Source of the DNA: Acidiferrobacter sp.
GTDB lineage: Bacteria; Pseudomonadota; Gammaproteobacteria; Acidiferrobacterales; Acidiferrobacteraceae
Assembly (NCBI GenBank): GCA_027335965.1
Contig: DAHWGZ010000015.1
Span: forward strand, 1-21,604
DNA length: 21,604 nucleotides
Direction of reading: 5' to 3'
Below are positions 15,685 to 21,604 of the stretch, one piece after another. A program made the position numbers and the translations under genes. Under the pieces are notes generated by a model. That model had not been told where the DNA came from. It saw only the letters and a list, made by a program, of their open reading frames with translations, and did no database searches. Numbering within the stretch: the first letter of the stretch is position 1; each line of letters opens with the position of its first letter.

Positions 15685-17799
15685 TCATGACACGGCGGCC
15701 GTGAACCCCATGCCGCGCCCGTAATCGCGGCCACGACCGCGCCATGCCGCGTGGATGGCCCTCACGAGACCGGCGGGGGTCCAGGTCTCCTCGAGACGCA
15801 GACCCTGCAGGACCGCGGCGACATCGCCCACGGTCAGGCCCTCGCATTGATCCAGAAGGCGCATCTCCGGCAACGGCAGTCCCGCCGTCATCGCGTGATC
15901 GGCGAGGATGCGGGCCACGAGCGCGTGCCGCTGATCCCGAGCGAGCGGGCGGAACGTGACGATGCGATCGAAACGACGGAAAGAGGCCTCGTCGAGATCG
16001 TCGCAGGCGTTGGTGGTGGCAACGAAGATCCCCTCGAAACGCTCCATCTGCGTCAGCATCTCGTTGACCTGCGTCACCTCCCAGTGGTGGCGCGCCCGGG
16101 CGCGGCTGCGCAGGAAGGAGTCGCATTCATCCAGCAACAACACCGCGCCCTGCGCGCGGGCGCGGTCGAACATCTCGGCCATGCGCCGTTCGGACATGCC
16201 CAGATAGGGATCCAGCAGATCCGAGGCCCGATAGGCGAGCAGCGGCCGCCCCAGGGTCTCGGCCAGATGCCGCGCCCACGCGCTCTTCCCGGTACCGGGC
16301 GCCCCCGCGCACAAGATGCGGGCGCATCCCCGACGGCCGACGCCGGCGGCCAGGGCCGTCAGCTCGCAGTCGGCATTCACGAACGCCGCCTCATAGCCGA
16401 GCCACGCGCCCTCGCGCTCGGGCAGGGCCGCCTGACCGAGCGCCGCCAAAAGCCCGTTCAAGACCCGCGCGCAATACTCGGCGCGGGCCTCGGCATCATC
16501 GATGGCCGCAAGCCCCGTGGTGCGGGCGGCCTGCGCGAGCAGACCGGGGACCAGGCGCTCATGGCGCGCGATGCGCCCCGCCAGCGCATGGCAGGCGAGC
16601 CCCAGGGGCGCCAGGTATTCGGCGGCCAGGCGCGCGCGGACCGCCATCGGCGGCGGCGGGATCTCGCAGGCGAGACTGAAGCGTCGCAGCAGCGCCGGAT
16701 CGATGTCGTCGATCTTGTTGCCGATCCAGATCACGGGGCTTGCCGCCCGCTCGAGGAGGTCGACCGAGAAGCCCTTGCCGAGGCCGACCCGATCGGTGAT
16801 CCCGGGGAATGCGTATTCCTCCCGAAAGTAGTCCTCGACCTCGTCAAACAACACGATCGCCCGCTGGCCATGGGCGGCGAGCTCCGTCACCAGCCGCAAC
16901 GCCCGCGCCCGCCCCTGCGGCGTCAGCGTGTCGCCGTCGGCATCGGTGACCGCGACCTCGAGAAGACGCATGCCGAGATCGGCCGCGAGCGCCCGCGCCA
17001 AGGCGGTCTTGCCGGTGCCCGGGGGACCATAGAACAAGACATTGACGCCCCGCTCGCCGCGGGTGGCGCCCTTGAGGAGCGGTCTTGCCAACGTGAGCAC
17101 ATGGCCGAGATGCGCGAAGTCGGTCACGGCCCGCGGCGGCTCCCCGCCCGTCTTCAGGTAGGAGGCCAGCAGCGTCGCCGCCGACAGGTTCGGTTCGAGC
17201 AGGCGTGCCAGGAGATCCGGCGCGGTCTCCATCCAATCATCCAGGTCGCTCCCATAACCCTGGGTTTCCATGGTGACGAGACCGACGGCCGCGAGCACGG
17301 CGTCGCGCGCCAGCACCGCCGCCACCTCCGATTCGGTCAGCCCCAGGCACACGGCGGTGAGCGCGATCGCCTCGGCGCGGCTGCGCACCTTGCTCATGTA
17401 CTCGAGGCCCTGCCGGAAAAGCCCGGGGGCCTTGGCGAGCGCGGCGAAGAGCAGGACCTCCTGCTCGATGGCGTTCAAGTGAATCTCGGCGCTCAAGGTC
17501 CGCACGCCCGACAGCTCTCCGAGATCCGCCTTTTCGGCGACCTGCAGGGCGGCCTTCATGGCCGCCAGGATGGTCCGCCGGGAGGCATTGCGGGCAAGCG
17601 CTCGAAGCCCCAGCAGGCGCCGCATCTGAAAGGCCTCGGCGTCCTCGTGTCCTTCGTCACCTTCGTCGAGATGCAACGGCCGCCAGCTTTCGGTCCTCAG
17701 AAGCCCGCGCAAAAGCCACAGGCGCATGCGCGTCTCCAGGGCCGGCCACTGGCCATAACCGATATTGCGCCGTAACCCGCGCGCCACGAATTTTTTCAT
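15685..17799 (-). CDS. Tandem AAA+ ATPase (SpoVK/Cdc48-like class)
   Basis: This 704-residue protein has an N-terminal helical region of about 230 residues and two AAA+ modules. Module 1 has Walker A GPPGTGKT (258-265), Walker B IVLFDEVED (315-323) and the arginine-finger-type LLRRF (about 370-374). Module 2 has Walker A GAPGTGKS (499-506), a pore-loop-like YLGMSERR (532-539), Walker B VLLLDECDS (553-561), sensor-1 ATTN and RRFDR (608-612). Both sites look competent, which suggests a hexameric unfoldase or remodelling ATPase. No protease domain or known substrate-binding domain is visible, so the target is unknown. The ATG at 17799 (MKKFVARG) has GGTGG five bases upstream. An ATG at 17811 adds four residues, and the frame is open to 17994 with unlikely sequence. 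Downstream on the same strand lie the 117-residue unknown and the ADP-ribosylglycohydrolase; the divergent 191-residue unknown is 1 kb away. Confidence 0.88.
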   Translation of the reverse strand: MKKFVARGLRRNIGYGQWPALETRMRLWLLRGLLRTESWRPLHLDEGDEGHEDAEAFQMRRLLGLRALARNASRRTILAAMKAALQVAEKADLGELSGVRTLSAEIHLNAIEQEVLLFAALAKAPGLFRQGLEYMSKVRSRAEAIALTAVCLGLTESEVAAVLARDAVLAAVGLVTMETQGYGSDLDDWMETAPDLLARLLEPNLSAATLLASYLKTGGEPPRAVTDFAHLGHVLTLARPLLKGATRGERGVNVLFYGPPGTGKTALARALAADLGMRLLEVAVTDADGDTLTPQGRARALRLVTELAAHGQRAIVLFDEVEDYFREEYAFPGITDRVGLGKGFSVDLLERAASPVIWIGNKIDDIDPALLRRFSLACEIPPPPMAVRARLAAEYLAPLGLACHALAGRIARHERLVPGLLAQAARTTGLAAIDDAEARAEYCARVLNGLLAALGQAALPEREGAWLGYEAAFVNADCELTALAAGVGRRGCARILCAGAPGTGKSAWARHLAETLGRPLLAYRASDLLDPYLGMSERRMAEMFDRARAQGAVLLLDECDSFLRSRARARHHWEVTQVNEMLTQMERFEGIFVATTNACDDLDEASFRRFDRIVTFRPLARDQRHALVARILADHAMTAGLPLPEMRLLDQCEGLTVGDVAAVLQGLRLEETWTPAGLVRAIHAAWRGRGRDYGRGMGFTAAVS

Positions 17800-18805
17800 G
17801 ATATCCACCATCGAGCCAACGATCCCGCGATCCCGCTCATCATGCGCCGCGCTTGCGTCATCTTCTGTCGCGACGCGCCCCGTCCGGACACATCCGATCA
17901 TGGCCTCCCCGATCACCCATCCAGCGAGACGACTTTTGAGCGCAGCTTGATGCCGGTCCCCCGATCGCGTATCCAGCGCGCCCCGGACGGCCACGCGAAC
18001 CGACCCCGGTCACTGCTCGCGCGCCGCGGGTGGCGCCGAATGCCACTCAGTATTTATGGGACGCCGGATTGCGGCTCCGCCATGACGCATCACGGCTCAC
18101 GCTTGCGGCCAGACCTTGATTTGTGACGAGCCTGCTCCCCAATGCATGGATGACCCAGTCACGGCGGAGGCGCCATTACATCGCCTTTCCTCGAGGCGGT
18201 CTTTGACAATCCGCAGTCATTCATAGCGATCTCATAATATTCCCGCAATTACCGCGCCCTCCCTTTCAAGGCCGAATCCGAGGGCCCGGGCCTTGCCGAG
18301 CGCGCGGCATGCCTTCGGACGAATGAGCGCAAGTCGCGGCATCGGCACCCGCCCGAACGGGCCACGGAACATGCGTTAAGCAGCCGACCGCGCCGTTTCA
18401 TCACGCGCCCTCGCGGCGCTTTTGTCTCCGATCGGGTACAAGATACGTGGAACTTGTCAGGCTTTACGTGCCCGCGCCCGCGCAGCATCATCATGCCAGC
18501 ACCGGACACAGGGGCCGGACAACGACACCGCAGATGTCTCGTCAGGGTTCGCGCCGGGATCCCCGTCAGGGGGTCGCGCGAGAGGGGACATTTGCAGGGA
18601 GCCATGCCGGCCACTCCCGTCCTGGACGACTATGACCCTTTCGGACGGGACGGTGGACCAGCGCCCTTGCGCCACCGCCATGCCGGATCGACGCCACTCT
18701 CGACGGACGACCGGGACGGGGCTTGCGAGAACAATGGGCCGGGACGGGGGAACATGAGAGGCCTCCGTGGGGCCACATAAACCCACACAACAAGGAGCGA
18801 CTCAC
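17800..18805 (+). other. One-kilobase divergent spacer without a convincing gene
   Basis: This region lies between the divergent AAA+ gene and the 191-residue gene. Frames here are low-complexity and Arg/Pro-rich. One short plus-strand frame starting at ATG 18604 (58 codons, AGGGAG just before it) cannot be excluded, but its product resembles no family. A relatively AT-rich patch at about 18200-18255 holds TTGACA (18203-18208) and CATAAT (18233-18238), but their 24-nt spacing is too long for a normal sigma-70 promoter. Direct repeats near the right end are listed separately. No RNA gene or terminator is recognised. Confidence 0.5.
18711..18749 (+). repeat. Direct repeats CCGGGACGGGG upstream of the 191-residue gene
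   Basis: Exact 11-bp copies lie at 18711-18721 and 18739-18749, 28 bp apart, and the 8-bp core CGGGACGG also occurs at 18646-18653. They sit 57-95 nt before the downstream ATG and could be activator or repressor sites. GC-rich background makes chance recurrence plausible. Confidence 0.35.
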
Positions 18806-19381
18806 ATGCATATCCTTCATAGCATGGACTTTACATTTAATCGCGACGCTCAGGGCGAGGGTTTCGAAAATCTCCGCATCACCGCCCGACCGGACCCGGA
18901 ATGCCGCACATCGTTGCGCGACACCCTGGGGCATATCGAACGAATCATCGACGGCGCGGTGCAAGGGGGCGCGCGCATAGACCTTCCCGACGGCGGCTCC
19001 TGCATCGTCATAGAGCTTATAAAGGTCCCCGTGTACAACGAGGCCTTTTCGGAGATCGGGGGCGGATTCGACTATAGCGGACGGTATCATTCGACGTCCG
19101 GCGACCGCTCGGTGCAGTACCTCACCGCCAGCATCCGTGGCGTGGTCCGGCGCCTCTTCAACGGCGCGATAGACGCCCGCGTCACCACATTCCTCTCGGC
19201 AGGCCCGACCATCAATCTTGCGCTTCTCGACCGGATCCTTGCAGACCGGGCATTCCGCGCGAGCGACGAGGTGCAAGAGGTCTTGGCGCGGATTGCCAGC
19301 CTGCGCGGCGGGCGGCGCTCCGCCGATCCCAACGAATGGGTGGCGCTCCTAGGTCCGGGAGATCCGGCAAGATCGGCATGA
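18806..19381 (+). CDS. Uncharacterised 191-residue protein
   Basis: I do not recognise this family. The ATG at 18806 is preceded by AAGGAG at 18792-18797, eight bases away, which decides the start over the in-frame ATG at 18767. The product looks soluble, with mixed alpha/beta character: an N-terminal strand-like stretch (MHILHSMDFTFNRD), a helix LRDTLGHIERIIDGAV, a hydrophobic strand SCIVIELIKVPVY, a helix region LTASIRGVVRRLF, and a C-terminal helical part (LLDRILADRAF, VQEVLARIASLRGG). No Walker, nuclease or ADP-ribosyltransferase motif is apparent. A longer minus-strand frame (18566-19276) overlaps it, but lacks a ribosome-binding site and looks like an antisense shadow. The gene is divergent from the AAA+ gene across a 1-kb spacer and precedes the transposon scar, so a link to either neighbour is uncertain. 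Confidence 0.7.
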   Translation: MHILHSMDFTFNRDAQGEGFENLRITARPDPECRTSLRDTLGHIERIIDGAVQGGARIDLPDGGSCIVIELIKVPVYNEAFSEIGGGFDYSGRYHSTSGDRSVQYLTASIRGVVRRLFNGAIDARVTTFLSAGPTINLALLDRILADRAFRASDEVQEVLARIASLRGGRRSADPNEWVALLGPGDPARSA

Positions 19382-19555
19382 GGGCCAGGCGCGGGCCTGT
19401 GCCGGATTTCGCCCACGCCCCAATTGCGATCGTTCGAGTCCGCGCTGCGCGTGGATTGCGGGGAACATGGATGCAAAAGCCTGGCGGGGAAGCGCGCGAT
19501 CCCGATTGACGGTTCGCGGGAGCCTCAAGGGCCTAACCGCGTCAATGGCTGAATA

Positions 19556-19810
19556 TCAAGCCGCCAGGCGGGCGCGTATCTCGTCAGCGTGGCTTTTGAT
19601 GAGGGCGGCATCACCTTCAAGCACGGTGAAGGGGTACGGATCAAGGAATTGCCGGCCCCAAAAAAGGTTCCGATCCGCCACCATGAGCGCCGCTTCCTCG
19701 CAGACAGGCAGCCAGTTATCCGCAATCCCGTCGAGTTGCCTTTTGACAAGGGTCTTCAGGCTTTCGTGTGGGTAAGGGGGTATCGGGCTTGCGTAAGGCG
19801 CCCCTGCAAG
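19556..19810 (-). pseudogene. 3' fragment of an unknown gene next to an insertion-sequence relic
   Basis: The frame reads protein-like from about 19770 to its stop at 19556-19558 (for example LKTLVKRQLDGIADNWLPV and FWGRQFLDPYPFTVLEGDA). The composition is unlike the Arg/Pro-rich chance frames elsewhere. The frame continues upstream to 19882, but that portion runs into the ISL3-derived sequence on the opposite strand, so the original 5' end has probably been lost. The right boundary given is approximate. I cannot name the family. It does not resemble the C-terminus of a WYL regulator, so it is unlikely to be the other half of the nearby regulator remnant. It could also be a short intact gene of about 80-108 codons. 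Confidence 0.45.
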
Positions 19811-19835
19811 CCAGCATAACGCCCCTATGCGTGAT

Positions 19836-20023
19836 ATGGAACTCTGTACCAAAGGCTCTTGGGATTGACGGCGCCGTGGCAAGTGACGGCAGTGGCGGTG
19901 CAGGAAGCCTCAGGCGATACCCCGCTCGGTGAGATTACGGTGCGCGTGGGGTGGCCGCCAGACAGTCCGCTGCACTGCCCTGAATTTGAGTGGCCGTTTT
20001 CTTGGCCGGATAACGAGGGATGA
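19836..20023 (+). mobile_element. ISL3-family transposase N-terminal relic, frameshifted and truncated
   Basis: ATG 19836 encodes M-E-L, then two extra bases (TG, 19845-19846) shift the frame. The frame then reads YQRLLGLTAPWQVTAVAV and on to SPLHCPE, which I recognise as the N-terminus of ISL3-family transposases, where a CPECG-type zinc-binding motif is expected next. After CPE (about 19980) similarity stops and the frame ends at 20023 in unrelated sequence. The catalytic domain is therefore absent and the element is dead. The left IS end should lie at about 19800-19835, but I could not define the terminal repeat. Confidence 0.72.
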
Positions 20024-20063
20024 GCCTCAGCATCTCCCATTGGCGCCGCATCGTATCGGCCAT
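19981..20063 (-). pseudogene. N-terminal remnant of a probable WYL-type transcriptional regulator
   Basis: On the minus strand from ATG 20063 the reading is MADTM followed by RQWEMLRLIPRYPAKKTA and TQIQ. This matches the start of the winged-helix domain of WYL-domain regulators (typical pattern RQWxMLRLIPRxPxKxTA). After QIQ (about 19981) the frame enters the oppositely oriented ISL3 relic, so the rest of the helix-turn-helix and the entire WYL domain are gone. An AGGG lies about eight bases before the ATG. WYL regulators often control neighbouring defence or mobile-element genes; here the upstream neighbour is the DUF2779-type nuclease on the same strand. The call rests on 28 residues read by eye, so it is probable rather than certain. 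Confidence 0.55.
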
Positions 20064-20182
20064 GAAGGCGCCCTATGAGGCGGGATGTGCCGCGCGCTCA
20101 CGGCGATCCTGAAGGCTTCATCCGCGCACGACGGCCCGGCGCCATATAGACGCGCCCTGCACCCATGCGTCCGCGTGGTTCG

Positions 20183-20233
20183 CGAACATCCCCCGAATGT
20201 GTTCGACATGCCGTTATCGTTGTATTTTGTTAA
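20183..20233 (-). promoter_or_regulatory. Candidate promoter and operator of the truncated WYL-type gene
   Basis: Minus-strand TTAACA (20233-20228), a 17-nt spacer and CATGTC (20210-20205) form a weak sigma-70-like pair. Overlapping and following it is the inverted repeat CGAACA-N11-TGTTCG (20183-20205), which contains the end of the palindrome GTTCGCGAAC (20178-20187). The site lies about 120-170 nt before the remnant's ATG. This geometry would suit autorepression. Confidence 0.3.
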
Positions 20234-20237
20234 AAGT

Positions 20238-21604
20238 TTAGCATCGCGCCAGAAAGGCCGCCAACCGCACGAGGGCTTCCGTGTCCCGGCCGCAATAGCG
20301 CCGCAAGGCCTTATCGAGGGCCTTTCTGCGCTCCGCTGGCGTGGCCGGGTCGATGGCCTCCCGATAGGCCTCTTGCGCCCCACCCCCGTCTTGCACCTCG
20401 GGGAGGTCGGCATAATCCAGGTCCGGCGCCATGGTCGGCAAGACGGCCTTGATGGACCAGGAGCCCTTCATGGCCGGGTGGTAGTAGTGCTCGCGCGTCA
20501 ATGGCAACAGATCGACCATGCGATCCAGGATGGCCGAAAGGGGCTCGGCAAGATCCGGATACCGGACGGCGAGCTCGCGAATGATGCGGCCTTCGAAGCC
20601 CTGGTTGTAGACGCAGATCGGGCCTTTCGTGCCCAGGGCTGCGATGAGGGATTCCGCGAAGGCGCGTGTCGGATCCTTGCCCGAAAGATCCAGAAACTCC
20701 TCATGGCTCACGACGCCCGATTTCGTTTCCCGATGGCAGGACCACTGAAAAGGCAACTGCTCATAGGGGCGCGTGCCCTTCCAGATGGGTACGGCAAACT
20801 GGATCGTTTCGAAATCCAGGTAATAGCGCGGATAACCCAGGACGCTCAGCGCGGCCCGCGCGCCGGGGCAGTGTTCAGGCTGACCGGCACAGGTCACCCG
20901 ACGCACCCGCTCCCGCACGGGACTGCTCAACACCCCCGCCGGAATGTCCCGCACATCCGCATAACCCGCCGCGCTCAAGGCCTCCATGTCGCGTAATCCG
21001 ATCCGCGGAAGACAAGAGAGCGGATATTCCGGGGCGTCCGCATGACAGAAGGCCTGGTACGGACAGGGGTAGGGATTATCGCAATGGTCCGTCATGCCCG
21101 GCATGGCGCCGGCCAACGTCCGCCGGGCTTCTTTGATCCACCCCGGAACCTCGCTCTCCAGGGATTGCGCCGCCGCGGTCACGTCCTCCTCGGCAAAGAG
21201 GCGATTTTCGGTCCCGTCGGGACGGATTTCGCGATAGCACTGACCCCCGGGATAGACGAACTCATTATTGATGTACTGCAGCACCCGACGCTTCAAGGGA
21301 ACACCCGCGGCGCCAAAAATCCGCGCCTGGATGGCAACGTCTTCCAGGTAATGGTCTTTCACGCTGGTCGATGACTTCACCTCGATGAGATCGAAGGCCT
21401 TGCCGCGCGACCGGGGCACCAACACATCGGCCCGTACCAGCACACCGTCCTGCTGCACGGTCGCCTCAAAGAGCACCTTGCGCGCGGGAAGGGCCTGCTC
21501 CGTCTCGGCCAAGGCCTGGCGCAACGGCCCCTCGGGTGCGATCAAAATCCCGTCCGGCCAGCCTTGGCGGGCCATGACGCCCACATCCGTCCCCGCGGCC
21601 AGCA
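20238..21604 (-). CDS. DUF2779-type protein: Cas4/RecB-like nuclease fused to DEDD exonuclease-like domain (5' end beyond window)
   Basis: The gene runs off the right edge. The frame continues upstream of the first possible start (GTG 21584, counted here as residue 1) to the last base, so roughly 40-60 N-terminal residues are missing. The N-terminal half carries PD-(D/E)XK motifs: D53 (RADVLV), E68-x-K70 (IEVKSS) and Q86 (AIQARIF). C168, C174 and C180 (HCDNPYPCPYQAFC) follow, as in the iron-sulfur nucleases Cas4 and AddB. The first cluster cysteine should lie in the missing part. The C-terminal half has RNase H-fold exonuclease motifs: D257-F-E259 (YLDFET), YNQGFE (326-331) and Y430-C-x2-D434 (RRYCGRDTEAL). 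This fits the DUF2779 architecture. The role is probably DNA or RNA processing, but no biochemical function is assigned. Its 3' end is AT-rich and adjoins the WYL-type remnant. Confidence 0.82.
   Translation of the reverse strand, partial: LAAGTDVGVMARQGWPDGILIAPEGPLRQALAETEQALPARKVLFEATVQQDGVLVRADVLVPRSRGKAFDLIEVKSSTSVKDHYLEDVAIQARIFGAAGVPLKRRVLQYINNEFVYPGGQCYREIRPDGTENRLFAEEDVTAAAQSLESEVPGWIKEARRTLAGAMPGMTDHCDNPYPCPYQAFCHADAPEYPLSCLPRIGLRDMEALSAAGYADVRDIPAGVLSSPVRERVRRVTCAGQPEHCPGARAALSVLGYPRYYLDFETIQFAVPIWKGTRPYEQLPFQWSCHRETKSGVVSHEEFLDLSGKDPTRAFAESLIAALGTKGPICVYNQGFEGRIIRELAVRYPDLAEPLSAILDRMVDLLPLTREHYYHPAMKGSWSIKAVLPTMAPDLDYADLPEVQDGGGAQEAYREAIDPATPAERRKALDKALRRYCGRDTEALVRLAAFLARC

Noticed and set aside
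18203..18238. TTGACA and CATAAT as a promoter for the 191-residue gene
   Set aside because: The 24-nt spacing is outside the working range for sigma-70, and the pair lies more than 560 nt from the start codon.
18604..18780. 58-codon plus-strand frame with AGGGAG before the ATG
   Set aside because: Spacing is short, composition is Gly/Arg/Asp-rich and no family is recognised; kept only as a remark on the spacer.
18566..19276. 236-codon minus-strand frame opposite the 191-residue gene
   Set aside because: It lacks a ribosome-binding site and has no recognisable motif. The plus-strand frame has AAGGAG at good spacing and a more natural composition.
19428..19450. GTTCGAGTCC resembling a tRNA T-loop, as a possible tRNA or att site
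   Set aside because: The flanking five bases do not form a T-stem and no acceptor or anticodon arm is present.
1..21604. CRISPR array, rRNA or complete prophage
   Set aside because: No regularly spaced repeats, rRNA-like sequence or phage structural genes were seen on either strand.

Overview
The window is GC-rich (mostly G/C third positions) and bacterial. It carries hopanoid synthesis (HpnH), IspH of the MEP pathway, Lgt, a class A penicillin-binding protein and a GloA with gammaproteobacterial residue numbering. This suggests a hopanoid-making, high-GC gammaproteobacterium or a close relative, perhaps an environmental or acidophilic lineage. That placement is an inference from gene content and was not tested by search. 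About 14 kb of housekeeping genes on the left gives way to an accessory stretch of about 7.5 kb on the right.

Left part (1-7311). On the minus strand, an NRAMP-type metal transporter is followed by ispH and hpnH, the last two 28 nt apart. IspH supplies isoprenoid precursors and HpnH starts extended-hopanoid side-chain synthesis. Divergent from the transporter are gloA and a cysteine glutathione peroxidase, which overlap by 4 nt and converge on an Old Yellow Enzyme of the NemA type. Together these three form an electrophile and peroxide detoxification group. A CodB-like NCS1 permease follows.

Middle part (7312-13725). After about 700 nt without a recognisable gene comes an nfeD-qmcA membrane pair. 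Its NfeD is unusual because the C-terminal domain is tandemly duplicated, about 81% identical by hand count. Next are lgt with a co-translated single-pass membrane protein of unknown function, and an mrcA-type bifunctional penicillin-binding protein with divergent glycosyltransferase motifs.

Right part (13754-21604). On the minus strand lie a tandem-AAA+ ATPase, a 117-residue unknown protein with a G-rich tandem repeat upstream, and an ADP-ribosylglycohydrolase. No ADP-ribosyltransferase is visible in the window. Divergent from these, across a 1-kb spacer, is a 191-residue unknown gene. Beyond it is a scar made of the 3' end of an unknown gene, a frameshifted ISL3-family transposase start, and the beheaded N-terminus of what reads as a WYL-type regulator. 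The window ends inside a DUF2779-type protein that combines a Cas4/RecB-like nuclease with iron-sulfur cysteines and a DEDD exonuclease-like domain. The mix of AAA+ ATPase, ADP-ribose hydrolase, WYL remnant, transposase relic and nuclease resembles an eroding defence or accessory island. This is the best candidate for an undescribed system, but the link between these genes is inferred from proximity only.
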